Shown piece by piece: positions 1-5,106 of a stretch of 5,106 nt of DNA. A program made the position numbers and the translations under genes. Each line of letters begins with the position of its first letter. Positions within the stretch are counted from its first letter, which is position 1. Below the pieces are notes generated by a model. The model was not told the origin of the DNA. It saw nothing but the letters and a program-made list of their open reading frames with translations, and ran no database searches. The stretch is from an uncultured Bacilli bacterium. Lineage in GTDB: Bacteria > Bacillota_I > Bacilli_A > RF39 > UBA660. The stretch lies in contig CANQRJ010000099.1 in NCBI GenBank assembly GCA_947626215.1, positions 1 to 5,106 of the forward strand, given 5' to 3'.

Positions 1-827
1 ATTTTGATACAAGTAAAGTAACAAATATGTCAGGCATGTTTTCAGGAATGTACGAATTAACATCATTAAATTTAGGAGATCAATTTAACACAAGTTTAGT
101 AACAAACATGAGCAATATGTTTTCTGAAATAAGTGGAGTAACAAGTTTAGATTTAGGAAGTCATTTTGATACTAGTAAGGTAACTGATATGTCAGGAATG
201 TTTGCTGCAATGAGTAACTTAAAAAGCTTAGATTTGACACCATATAATTTTAATACAAGTAATGTAGAAAATATGGCTAATTTATTTGGAACCGTTTCTG
301 ACATGGATATTTCGTTAAGTAATGATGAATTAACATCATTAAATTTAGGAGACCAATTTGATACAAGTAAGGTTAAAGATATGAATAATATGTTTTCAGG
401 TTTACCTTCATTAACAGAATTAAATTTAGGAAGTCATTTTAATACAAGCAAAGTAACAAATATGAACAGTATGTTTTCAGGAATGAAATCATTAACCACA
501 TTAGATTTAACACCTTATGAATTTGATACAAGTAACGTAACAGAAATGAGCTATATGTTTGCTCGCATGAACAAATTAACAGAATTAAATTTAGGAGATC
601 AATTTGATACAAATATGGTAGGATATATTACAGAGAATGATATATTTGGTAGTAATGGATTTGCAGGCATGTTTGCATATGATTCTCTTTTACAAACAAT
701 AAATTATGGAAATAAATTTGCTCGAATGAATGATGCTAATTTAGCATATATGTTTGATGGTTGCCCTGCCGATTTACAAAAACCAGATGAAACTGTTCAT
801 GAAACATGGAAAAATATTGAATGGTAA
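1..827 (+). CDS. BspA/DUF285-like repeat surface protein, C-terminal part (5' end outside window)
   Basis: The reading frame is open from the left edge (first full codon at 3) to TAA at 825-827, so the gene starts upstream and the ATG at 27 is only an internal Met. The visible 274 residues are almost all tandem repeats of about 27 residues with the pattern L-x-L-G-x-x-F-(D/N)-T-S-x-V-x-x-M-x-x-M-F-x-x-M-x-x-L. This is the signature of the DUF285 / BspA-like leucine-rich-repeat family, generally secreted or surface proteins tied to adhesion or host contact. At least seven repeats are clear; the last ones are degenerate, with an insertion around codons 200-213 counted from the Met at 27. The C-terminus ends in IEW with no LPxTG motif, hydrophobic segment or charged tail, so any anchor (lipobox, signal or membrane segment) must lie in the missing N-terminus. 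Family assignment is firm; function and localisation are inferred from the family. Confidence 0.9.
   Translation, partial: FDTSKVTNMSGMFSGMYELTSLNLGDQFNTSLVTNMSNMFSEISGVTSLDLGSHFDTSKVTDMSGMFAAMSNLKSLDLTPYNFNTSNVENMANLFGTVSDMDISLSNDELTSLNLGDQFDTSKVKDMNNMFSGLPSLTELNLGSHFNTSKVTNMNSMFSGMKSLTTLDLTPYEFDTSNVTEMSYMFARMNKLTELNLGDQFDTNMVGYITENDIFGSNGFAGMFAYDSLLQTINYGNKFARMNDANLAYMFDGCPADLQKPDETVHETWKNIEW
60..689 (+). repeat. Triplet super-repeat within the DUF285-like gene
   Basis: The single repeats occur in fixed order, distinguished by the residues before the conserved F: GDQF, then GSHF, then TPYxF. One full set spans 60-332 (273 nt, lengthened by an insertion in its third repeat), a second spans 333-578 (246 nt), and a third set starts at 579 with GDQF and then decays. 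At DNA level a 33-nt block at 54-86 recurs at 327-359 with one mismatch and at 573-605 with three. This points to duplication of a three-repeat block rather than independent single-repeat gain. Confidence 0.8.
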
Positions 828-840
828 TTATAAAAAAACA

Positions 841-861
841 AAAATGTAAACAAAATGTAAA
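841..861 (+). repeat. Short tandem direct repeat, AAAATGTAAA(C/A)
   Basis: The 10-mer AAAATGTAAA occurs at 841-850 and again at 852-861, one base apart, in the A-rich stretch after the surface-protein stop codon. The 11-bp period is about one helical turn, so it could be a tandem protein-binding site. In such A-rich DNA it may equally be low-complexity sequence. I recognise no known regulator motif. Confidence 0.4.
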
Positions 862-892
862 ACAAATAATATTTTCTTGCGAAAAGTAGATG

Positions 893-930
893 TCAAAATT
901 AGTTAAGAATTTACTAATTTTGATTTTTTT
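893..930 (+). terminator. Intrinsic terminator after the DUF285-like gene
   Basis: The arms at 893-903 (TCAAAATTAGT) and 913-923 (ACTAATTTTGA) are perfectly complementary over 11 bp, enclose a 9-nt loop, and are followed directly by seven T residues (924-930). This is a Rho-independent terminator for the repeat-protein transcript. The stem has few G-C pairs, as expected in an AT-rich genome. Its T-tract ends only 30 nt before the prpC start, so it could also act as an attenuator for any transcript entering prpC from upstream. Confidence 0.8.
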
Positions 931-947
931 GATATGCTTAATATGAT
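910..947 (+). promoter_or_regulatory. Possible promoter of the prpC-prkC-rsgA-rpe operon (weak)
   Basis: Two overlapping candidates exist. TTTACT (910-915), a 17-nt spacer and TATGCT (933-938) each match the sigma-A consensus at four of six positions and would start transcription near 945, giving a ~16-nt leader that still includes the ribosome binding site. TTGATT (920-925), a 16-nt spacer and TATGAT (942-947) has a better -10, but transcription would start near 954, inside the ribosome binding site. Both overlap the upstream terminator. The call rests on the lack of a better promoter. Confidence 0.25.
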
Positions 948-948
948 A

Positions 949-957
949 AGAGGTGAG
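949..957 (+). promoter_or_regulatory. Ribosome binding site that fixes the prpC start at 961
   Basis: AGAGGTGAG is a near-full anti-16S match. AGGTG ends 5 nt before ATG 961, which is suitable spacing. It lies downstream of the alternative in-frame ATG at 934, which has no such site and falls just after the terminator T-tract. The start at 961 is therefore preferred. Confidence 0.85.
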
Positions 958-960
958 AAC

Positions 961-1707
961 ATGAAATCTTATTACTTAACGGATGCCGGAAAAGTTCGGA
1001 GTCATAATGAAGATTCTGTTACTATTGTAAAAAATGGAAGTGGAGAACAACTTCTTTTAGTAGCAGATGGAATGGGAGGACATCGAGCTGGAGAAGTAGC
1101 GTCGAGTCTTGCAGTCACTCATTTTGGAAAAAGATTTTCATCTATTAGTAGTATTGGTTCAAAATTAGATGCCGTAAATTGGCTTAATGATAATGTAAGT
1201 GAAATTAATGAATCGATTTTAGAATATGCGAAAAATCATTACGATTCAACAGGTCTTGGAACCACTTTAGTTTTAGCTTTATTAACAAATGATTATTTAA
1301 TATTTGGAAATATAGGTGATTCTTCTGGTTTTGTTTGGAAAAATGGCAAATTACACAAAGTCACGAAAGATCATACCCTTGTAAGTTTACTAGTGGAAGC
1401 AGGAAACTTAACCGAAGAAGAGGCAAAAAATCATCCAAAGAAAAATGTTCTTATGAAAGCATTAGGTGCCGGCGAAACGGTCGAAATGGATATTTTTGAT
1501 GTAGAAAGAGATGTCGATGGAATTTTACTTTGCAGTGATGGCTTAACTGGATTACTTACGGTAGAACAAATTGAAAAAGTATTAGAAGAAGACAGTTCAA
1601 TTGAAGAAAAAGTAAAACTATTAGTACGTAAGTGCAATGCGAGAGGTGGCACAGATAATATATCTATTGCATTTTTAGATATGAAAAGTGAGAGTGAAAA
1701 GAAATGA
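961..1707 (+). CDS. prpC: PP2C-family protein Ser/Thr phosphatase (PrpC/Stp)
   Basis: Cytoplasmic metal-dependent (Mn/Mg) phosphatase of the PPM/PP2C family that reverses phosphorylation by the PASTA kinase encoded next. The 248-residue product has the usual family length and is a single PP2C domain. Visible motifs in order: R13-x-x-N-E-D18, the metal-binding D36-G-M-G-G-H41, the G98-L-G-T-T segment, G119-D-S, D137-H138, S192-D193-G194-L and G230-T-D232-N-I. D18, D36, D193 and D232 are the expected metal ligands, so the enzyme should be active. One deviation is GDSS at 119-122, where the family usually has GDSR. The start at 961 follows a strong ribosome binding site and gives the typical N-terminus; ATG 934 would add nine residues without support. 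The gene overlaps prkC by 4 nt (ATGA), so phosphatase and kinase are probably translationally coupled. Confidence 0.95.
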   Translation: MKSYYLTDAGKVRSHNEDSVTIVKNGSGEQLLLVADGMGGHRAGEVASSLAVTHFGKRFSSISSIGSKLDAVNWLNDNVSEINESILEYAKNHYDSTGLGTTLVLALLTNDYLIFGNIGDSSGFVWKNGKLHKVTKDHTLVSLLVEAGNLTEEEAKNHPKKNVLMKALGAGETVEMDIFDVERDVDGILLCSDGLTGLLTVEQIEKVLEEDSSIEEKVKLLVRKCNARGGTDNISIAFLDMKSESEKK

Positions 1708-3509
1708 TAATGAAGGGGCAAAAAATAAGTGACCGTTACCAAATTATTAAAGCAATTGGTGAAGGTGGAATGGCGAATGTGTATTTAGCATACGATACAA
1801 TACTCGATCGAAATGTAGCCGTGAAAGTACTACGTGGCGATTTAGCAAACGATGAAAAATTTGTTCGACGTTTTCAAAGAGAGGCTTTATCTGCAAGTAG
1901 TCTAACGCACCCTAATATTGTGGAAGTCTATGATGTCGGAGAAGACAACGGACAGTACTATATTGTAATGGAATATGTAGAAGGAAAACATTTAAAAAAT
2001 TTGATAAAAAAACGAGGAAAACTCACGACGAGTGAAGTCATTGATATCATGCTCCAAATTACCGATGGAATGAGTGTTGCCCATGACTCTTATATCATTC
2101 ACCGAGACATTAAACCCCAAAATATTATGATATTAGAAAATGGCCTCGTAAAAATCATGGACTTTGGAATTGCAATGGCTATGAATTCCACCCAACTCAC
2201 TCAAACAAATTCGGTGATGGGAAGTGTTCATTATTTACCACCGGAGCAAGCAAATGGAAAAGGCTCTACATTACAAAGTGATATTTACTCAATGGGAATT
2301 GTGATGTATGAACTTTTAACAGGTTCTTTGCCTTATAAAGGAGATAATGCAGTTGAAATCGCTTTGAAACATTTAAAAGAACCATTACCAAGTATCAGAG
2401 AAAAATTGCCTAATATTCCTCAAAGTATTGAAAATATTATTATTAAAGCCACGGCAAAAAATCCTAAGAATCGCTACGCAGATGCAAGAGAAATGCATAA
2501 CGATTTACTAACATGTTTAGATGAAGATCGAATAAACGAAGAAAAAATAAAACTTCCATATCCTGAAATGAGCGAAGAACATAAAGCAAAATCTACGAAA
2601 AAAGTAACGGCAGAGGAAAAAGAAAATCCTAAAAAAGAAGAAAAATCAGGAAAACAAAAAGAAAAAAAAGAAGAGAAAGAAGGGGAAGAAATCTTGGCAA
2701 AACAAATTACAAAGAATGATTTAAAAAAACAAAATAAATTTTTAATTGTCTTGGCAAGTATTTTCACTCTTTTGATTGTCGGAATCACAACCGTTGTTGT
2801 TTTAATCCCTCTTTTAACGCGAAGTAAAGAAGTAATCATTCCTGATGTCACAGGTTATACAGTGGAAGATGCAATAAAGACCTTACAAGATGCGGGATTT
2901 AATGTCGCAAGTGAACAACAAAAAATTGCTAGTGAAGAAATTGAATTTGGAAAAATTGTAAGAACTTCTCCTTTTGCAAAAACAAAAAGAACAACCGGAA
3001 CAGAAGTGACTTTATGGGTTAGTGAAGGAGATACAAAAATTGTTTTAGATAACTTTGTAGGCTCTAACTACTTAGAAGTAAAAGGAAGACTAGAAGCTCA
3101 AGGAATTCAAGTATTAGTAGAAAAAAGAGATACTACGGACAAAAATGTCAAAGAAAATATTATTATGGAACAAAGTCCTGCCGCAGGAGAAAAAGTAACC
3201 AAAGGAGATTATGTCACATTATACATTCCAAATGTAGATCGTTATCCTAATTTTGCCAATGGTTCTTATACTTATGATCAAGTGGTAGAATACTTAACAA
3301 AATATGGAGTTACCGTTACGAAAGTAGAAGAAGAAAGCAAAAAAACACCTGGTATTGTAATTGGGCAAAGTAGAACAGAAGGGTCTCCTATCGTAAGTGG
3401 CACAAGTATTACAATTACTGTTGCCGTTGCTAAAAAAACGTCTTCTGAAGGAGAAGAAAACAATGAAAATAACGACCCAGATGGATGTGAAGAAAGTGGC
3501 TTATGTTAA
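1704..3509 (+). CDS. prkC: Membrane Ser/Thr protein kinase with three PASTA repeats (PrkC/Stk type)
   Basis: Eukaryotic-type receptor kinase of 601 residues. The kinase domain covers about 10-270: glycine loop G19-E-G-G-M-A, ATP lysine K41 (VAVK), helix-C E60, catalytic H133-R-D135-x-K-x-x-N140, D153-F-G155, and P-P-E181. The activation loop holds T163, T166 and T168, spaced like the autophosphorylated threonines of B. subtilis PrkC. A Lys/Glu-rich cytoplasmic linker (about 280-345) leads to one membrane helix (about 346-371). PASTA repeats follow outside at about 376-441, 445-509 and 514-575; the third is the most diverged. PASTA domains bind muropeptides or lipid II in this family. The tail (579-601) is Ser/Glu/Asn-rich with Cys595 and Cys601, the only cysteines outside the cell. 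ATG 1704 overlaps the prpC stop and has GTGAGAG 9 nt upstream; ATG 1710 is a less well spaced alternative. It overlaps rsgA by 7 nt. Confidence 0.96.
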   Translation: MIMKGQKISDRYQIIKAIGEGGMANVYLAYDTILDRNVAVKVLRGDLANDEKFVRRFQREALSASSLTHPNIVEVYDVGEDNGQYYIVMEYVEGKHLKNLIKKRGKLTTSEVIDIMLQITDGMSVAHDSYIIHRDIKPQNIMILENGLVKIMDFGIAMAMNSTQLTQTNSVMGSVHYLPPEQANGKGSTLQSDIYSMGIVMYELLTGSLPYKGDNAVEIALKHLKEPLPSIREKLPNIPQSIENIIIKATAKNPKNRYADAREMHNDLLTCLDEDRINEEKIKLPYPEMSEEHKAKSTKKVTAEEKENPKKEEKSGKQKEKKEEKEGEEILAKQITKNDLKKQNKFLIVLASIFTLLIVGITTVVVLIPLLTRSKEVIIPDVTGYTVEDAIKTLQDAGFNVASEQQKIASEEIEFGKIVRTSPFAKTKRTTGTEVTLWVSEGDTKIVLDNFVGSNYLEVKGRLEAQGIQVLVEKRDTTDKNVKENIIMEQSPAAGEKVTKGDYVTLYIPNVDRYPNFANGSYTYDQVVEYLTKYGVTVTKVEEESKKTPGIVIGQSRTEGSPIVSGTSITITVAVAKKTSSEGEENNENNDPDGCEESGLC

Positions 3510-4333
3510 AGGGAAGAATTGTAAAAAATATTAGTAATACTTATACGGTTTTTTCAGAGAATCATTATTATGAGTGCACACCCCGCGGTTTATTTCGACA
3601 AAAGAAAATTACTCCTTTAGTAGGAGACATTGTAAATATTGATGAAAAAAATTTATACATATTAGAGATTTTACCGAGAAAAAATGAACTTAAAAGACCA
3701 AGTGTAGCGAACGTAGAAAAAACACTCATTGTAACTTCAATGAAAAAACCTGATTTTAACTCTCTTTTATTAGATAAAGAAATCGGTTTATCGATTCTTT
3801 CTCATATTGAACCAGTCCTTTGCTTTACAAAATTAGACTTATTAGAAAATAGAGAGTGGGTTGAGACACTAAAAAAATATTATAACTCGATTGGAATTCC
3901 CACTTTTGATAATGAAAATCTAGAGAAACTTGTATCTTATTTAAAAGGATCTTTCGTTGTTTTAACAGGCCAAAGTGGAGCCGGAAAAAGTACGCTTTTA
4001 AATCGAATTTCTCCGGATTTAAAATTAAAAACAAATGAAATATCAGAAAGCCTAAATCGTGGAAAACATACGACAAGACATACCGAAATATTTAGGGCCA
4101 AAGAAGTATTATTCTGTGATACACCTGGATTTTCAAGCTTAAGTTTTGAAGAATTCACAAAAGAAGAAATAAAAGAAGTTTTTGAAGAATTTAAAAACTA
4201 TGAATGTAAATTTAGGGATTGTAGTCATACAAAAGAGACAGTCTGTGGCGTAAAAGATGCCGTATCAAAAGGCTTAATTCTAAAACCAAGATATGAATCC
4301 TATTTAAAAATGAGAGGTGAATGTAAAAAATGA
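3503..4333 (+). CDS. rsgA: Ribosome small-subunit-dependent GTPase A (RsgA/CpgA/YjeQ)
   Basis: Circularly permuted GTPase that acts late in 30S subunit assembly and is released on GTP hydrolysis. The 276-residue product is slightly shorter than B. subtilis RsgA (about 298). An N-terminal OB fold (about 1-65, with R28-G29 and G41-D42) precedes the GTPase domain, whose motifs are in the permuted order: G4-like T109-K-L-D112 (Thr for the usual Asn), P-loop G156-Q-S-G-A-G-K-S-T164, switch R186-G-K-H-T-T191, then G3 D206-T-P-G209. The C-terminal zinc site is C235, C240, H242 and C248. The start lies inside the last codons of prkC; the A/G-rich GAAGAAAGTGG (3489-3499) serves as its ribosome binding site. 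In B. subtilis this protein is phosphorylated by PrkC and dephosphorylated by PrpC, which fits the shared operon. The TGA stop overlaps the next ATG. Confidence 0.95.
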   Translation: MLKGRIVKNISNTYTVFSENHYYECTPRGLFRQKKITPLVGDIVNIDEKNLYILEILPRKNELKRPSVANVEKTLIVTSMKKPDFNSLLLDKEIGLSILSHIEPVLCFTKLDLLENREWVETLKKYYNSIGIPTFDNENLEKLVSYLKGSFVVLTGQSGAGKSTLLNRISPDLKLKTNEISESLNRGKHTTRHTEIFRAKEVLFCDTPGFSSLSFEEFTKEEIKEVFEEFKNYECKFRDCSHTKETVCGVKDAVSKGLILKPRYESYLKMRGECKK

Positions 4334-4968
4334 AAGTTTCGGTATCATTTTTAAAAAGCTTATATTCCAAAGAGGAAACGATTCAAAAATTAAATTATAC
4401 CAGTTGTGATGCTATTCATGTGGATTTAATAGATGGCATTTATGTAAAGGAAGAAAAAAACTACGACATGGAAGAAATGATGCATTTACTAACTCTTGCC
4501 AAAAAGCCATTAGAGTTTCATTTTATGGTTGAAAACCCAACAGAAGAAATAGAATGCTTTTCAAAGTTACATCCAAAGTGTTTCATTCTATCTTTTGAAA
4601 TACCTCATCTTGTTAGCATGATTGAAAAAGTAAAAGAAAAGAAAATATTAGTTGGCTTGGCGATTCACCCTGATACACCTTTAGAAAAAGTAATCCCTTA
4701 TTTAAAAGATATTGATTTAGTTCAAGTTATGAGTGTCATTCCAGGAAAAGGGGGACAAACGTTTATGGATTCTATTCTCTCAAAATTAAAAGATTTATAC
4801 GAATATAAAAAATCAAATCATTTGAATTTTGAAATAACAATAGATGGTGGTATAAACGATGAGACAAAAGAAAATGTAAAAGATTACGTAGATGAATTAG
4901 TAAGTGGAGCCTATGTTTGTATGAGTGATAATTTTGAAAATACCATTCAAAAATTAAAAAAAGTGTAA
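4330..4968 (+). CDS. rpe: Ribulose-phosphate 3-epimerase family protein, divergent (Rpe-like)
   Basis: TIM-barrel protein of 212 residues in the Rpe family, which interconverts ribulose 5-phosphate and xylulose 5-phosphate in the pentose phosphate pathway. Family motifs seen: S6 near the N-terminus, H30-V-D32-L-I-D35-G, H64-F-M-V-E-N, N/HP-x-TPL at 113-118, V133-M-S-V-I-P-G-K-G-G-Q143, and I171-D172-G-G-I. The four metal-ligand positions (H30, D32, H64, D172) are kept, so catalysis is plausible. Several usual residues differ: Ile34 for Met in HVDxMDG, Ser88 where the family mostly has His, Lys140 for Phe in PGFGGQ, and G193-A194 for the phosphate-binding GS. It has the rpe position of the B. 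subtilis operon, overlaps rsgA by 4 nt, and has its own strong AGAGGTGA site at 4313-4320, 9 nt before ATG 4330. The family is secure; the exact substrate is less so, and another phosphosugar epimerase is possible. Confidence 0.85.
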   Translation: MKVSVSFLKSLYSKEETIQKLNYTSCDAIHVDLIDGIYVKEEKNYDMEEMMHLLTLAKKPLEFHFMVENPTEEIECFSKLHPKCFILSFEIPHLVSMIEKVKEKKILVGLAIHPDTPLEKVIPYLKDIDLVQVMSVIPGKGGQTFMDSILSKLKDLYEYKKSNHLNFEITIDGGINDETKENVKDYVDELVSGAYVCMSDNFENTIQKLKKV

Positions 4969-4995
4969 AAAAACTACAAAATAGTAGTTTTTTTT
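4967..4995 (+). terminator. Intrinsic terminator ending the operon
   Basis: The A7-CTAC arm (4967-4977) pairs with GTAG plus T residues (4984-4994) around the 6-nt loop AAAATA; the T8 run (4988-4995) doubles as the 3' arm and U-tract. The 5' arm begins within the rpe TAA stop (4966-4968), so the last gene and its terminator share bases. The A-rich 5' arm and T-run could let it work on the opposite strand as well. Confidence 0.75.
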
Positions 4996-4998
4996 AAC

Positions 4999-5043
4999 AT
5001 TCGACATTATTCGACAAATTTTTCGAAACTTGTGTTGTAGAAT
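4999..5043 (+). promoter_or_regulatory. Tandem 0A-box-like heptamers and -10 element before the next gene
   Basis: TTCGACA, the known Spo0A binding heptamer (complement TGTCGAA), occurs exactly at 5000-5006 and 5010-5016, each preceded by A, with a 10-bp period. A third, one-mismatch copy, TTCGAAA, is at 5022-5028. TAGAAT (5038-5043, five of six to TATAAT) is a good -10; with a start near 5050 the exact boxes lie at about -50 and -40 to -34. No standard -35 is seen at 16-18 nt, as in Spo0A-activated sigma-A promoters. Spo0A control is inferred; the repeats are directly visible. An alternative -10 is TATAAA at 5043-5048. Confidence 0.5.
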
Positions 5044-5059
5044 ATAAAACTTAAGAAAC

Positions 5060-5064
5060 GAGGA
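5060..5064 (+). promoter_or_regulatory. Ribosome binding site of the gene starting at 5074
   Basis: GAGGA lies 9 nt upstream of ATG 5074. This is good spacing and supports a real start there. Confidence 0.65.
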
Positions 5065-5073
5065 ATTTAGTTT

Positions 5074-5106
5074 ATGAAAAAAAGAAAACTTATTAGTGAT
5101 TTATTA
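5074..5106 (+). CDS. Start of an unidentified gene (only 11 codons in window)
   Basis: An ATG after a GAGGA ribosome binding site opens a frame that reads MKKRKLISDLL and stays open to the window edge. The N-terminus is strongly basic, followed by a few hydrophobic residues. This could be a signal or membrane segment or simply a basic N-terminus; there is too little to tell. It is not SpoVM or ThiN-like in any way I can see, so the B. subtilis order may break after rpe. Its separate promoter region and the terminator upstream show that it is not part of the prkC operon. Confidence 0.6.
   Translation, partial: MKKRKLISDLL

Noticed and set aside
54..605. Regularly spaced DNA repeats considered as a CRISPR-like array
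   Set aside because: The repeats are in frame, degenerate and of codon-multiple spacing, and the intervening sequence encodes the same protein repeat. They are coding repeats.
872..885. Small TTTTC-TTGC-GAAAA hairpin upstream of the terminator
   Set aside because: Five base pairs, four of them A-T, with no following T-run. This is expected by chance in such sequence.
934..960. Alternative upstream ATG for prpC, adding MLNMIRGEN
   Set aside because: It has no ribosome binding site, lies 4 nt after the terminator T-tract, and would place the strong AGAGGTGAG inside the coding sequence. Family proteins begin close to the ATG at 961.
1705..1707. TGA read as Trp (Mycoplasma-type code)
   Set aside because: All six Trp codons in the window are TGG, TGA occurs only at gene ends, and prpC and rsgA end properly at TGA with overlapping downstream starts.
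2474..2851. Minus-strand open frame opposite the prkC linker and membrane segment
   Set aside because: Its Ser/Phe-rich composition is the mirror of the Lys/Glu-rich linker codons, and it lies wholly within a well-supported gene. The other minus-strand frames at 1431-1742, 3278-3463, 3825-4076 and 3937-4158 are rejected for the same reason.
3594..3600. A third exact TTCGACA heptamer, inside rsgA
   Set aside because: It is single, lies within conserved OB-fold coding sequence (Phe-Arg-Gln codons), and has no promoter or second box nearby. It shows that lone copies occur by chance, so only the tandem pair at 5000-5016 is given weight.

Overview
The window is AT-rich and comes from a low-GC Gram-positive bacterium (Bacillota), most likely of the class Bacilli. 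Three things support this: the gene order prpC-prkC-rsgA-rpe, which matches Bacillus subtilis prpC-prkC-cpgA/rsgA-rpe; strong AGGTGAG-type ribosome binding sites; and a BspA/DUF285-type repeat protein of the kind common in gut Bacilli and Mollicutes relatives. All six Trp codons in the five genes are TGG and no gene has an in-frame TGA. This favours the standard bacterial code over the Mycoplasma code. I cannot name a genus.

Layout. Bases 1-827 are the 3' end of a gene for a surface-type protein built from ~27-residue DUF285/BspA-like repeats, arranged in a higher-order three-repeat unit. A strong intrinsic terminator (893-930) follows it. From 961 to 4968 runs a tight four-gene operon on the + strand: PP2C phosphatase (prpC), membrane Ser/Thr kinase with PASTA domains (prkC), ribosome-assembly GTPase (rsgA) and a ribulose-phosphate 3-epimerase family protein (rpe-like). 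Consecutive genes overlap by 4, 7 and 4 nt. The operon ends at an AT-rich terminator (4967-4995) whose 5' arm starts inside the rpe stop codon. A short intergenic region then carries two exact TTCGACA heptamers 10 bp apart ahead of a -10-like element. A new gene begins at 5074 and is cut by the window end after 11 codons.

How the genes work together. PrkC is a receptor kinase: its cytoplasmic kinase is joined by one membrane segment to an outer PASTA module that, in the family, senses peptidoglycan fragments. PrpC is its cognate phosphatase. In B. subtilis RsgA (CpgA) is a known PrkC substrate, so the operon joins a cell-wall signal to 30S ribosome maturation; the epimerase ties in by synteny.

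Most of the window is an ordinary housekeeping operon. The points most worth following up are the spoIIG-like tandem 0A boxes before the last gene, a terminator that leaves almost no room for the operon promoter, an A8 tract in the kinase-membrane linker, an epimerase diverged at several normally conserved active-site positions, and the triplet super-repeat of the surface protein.
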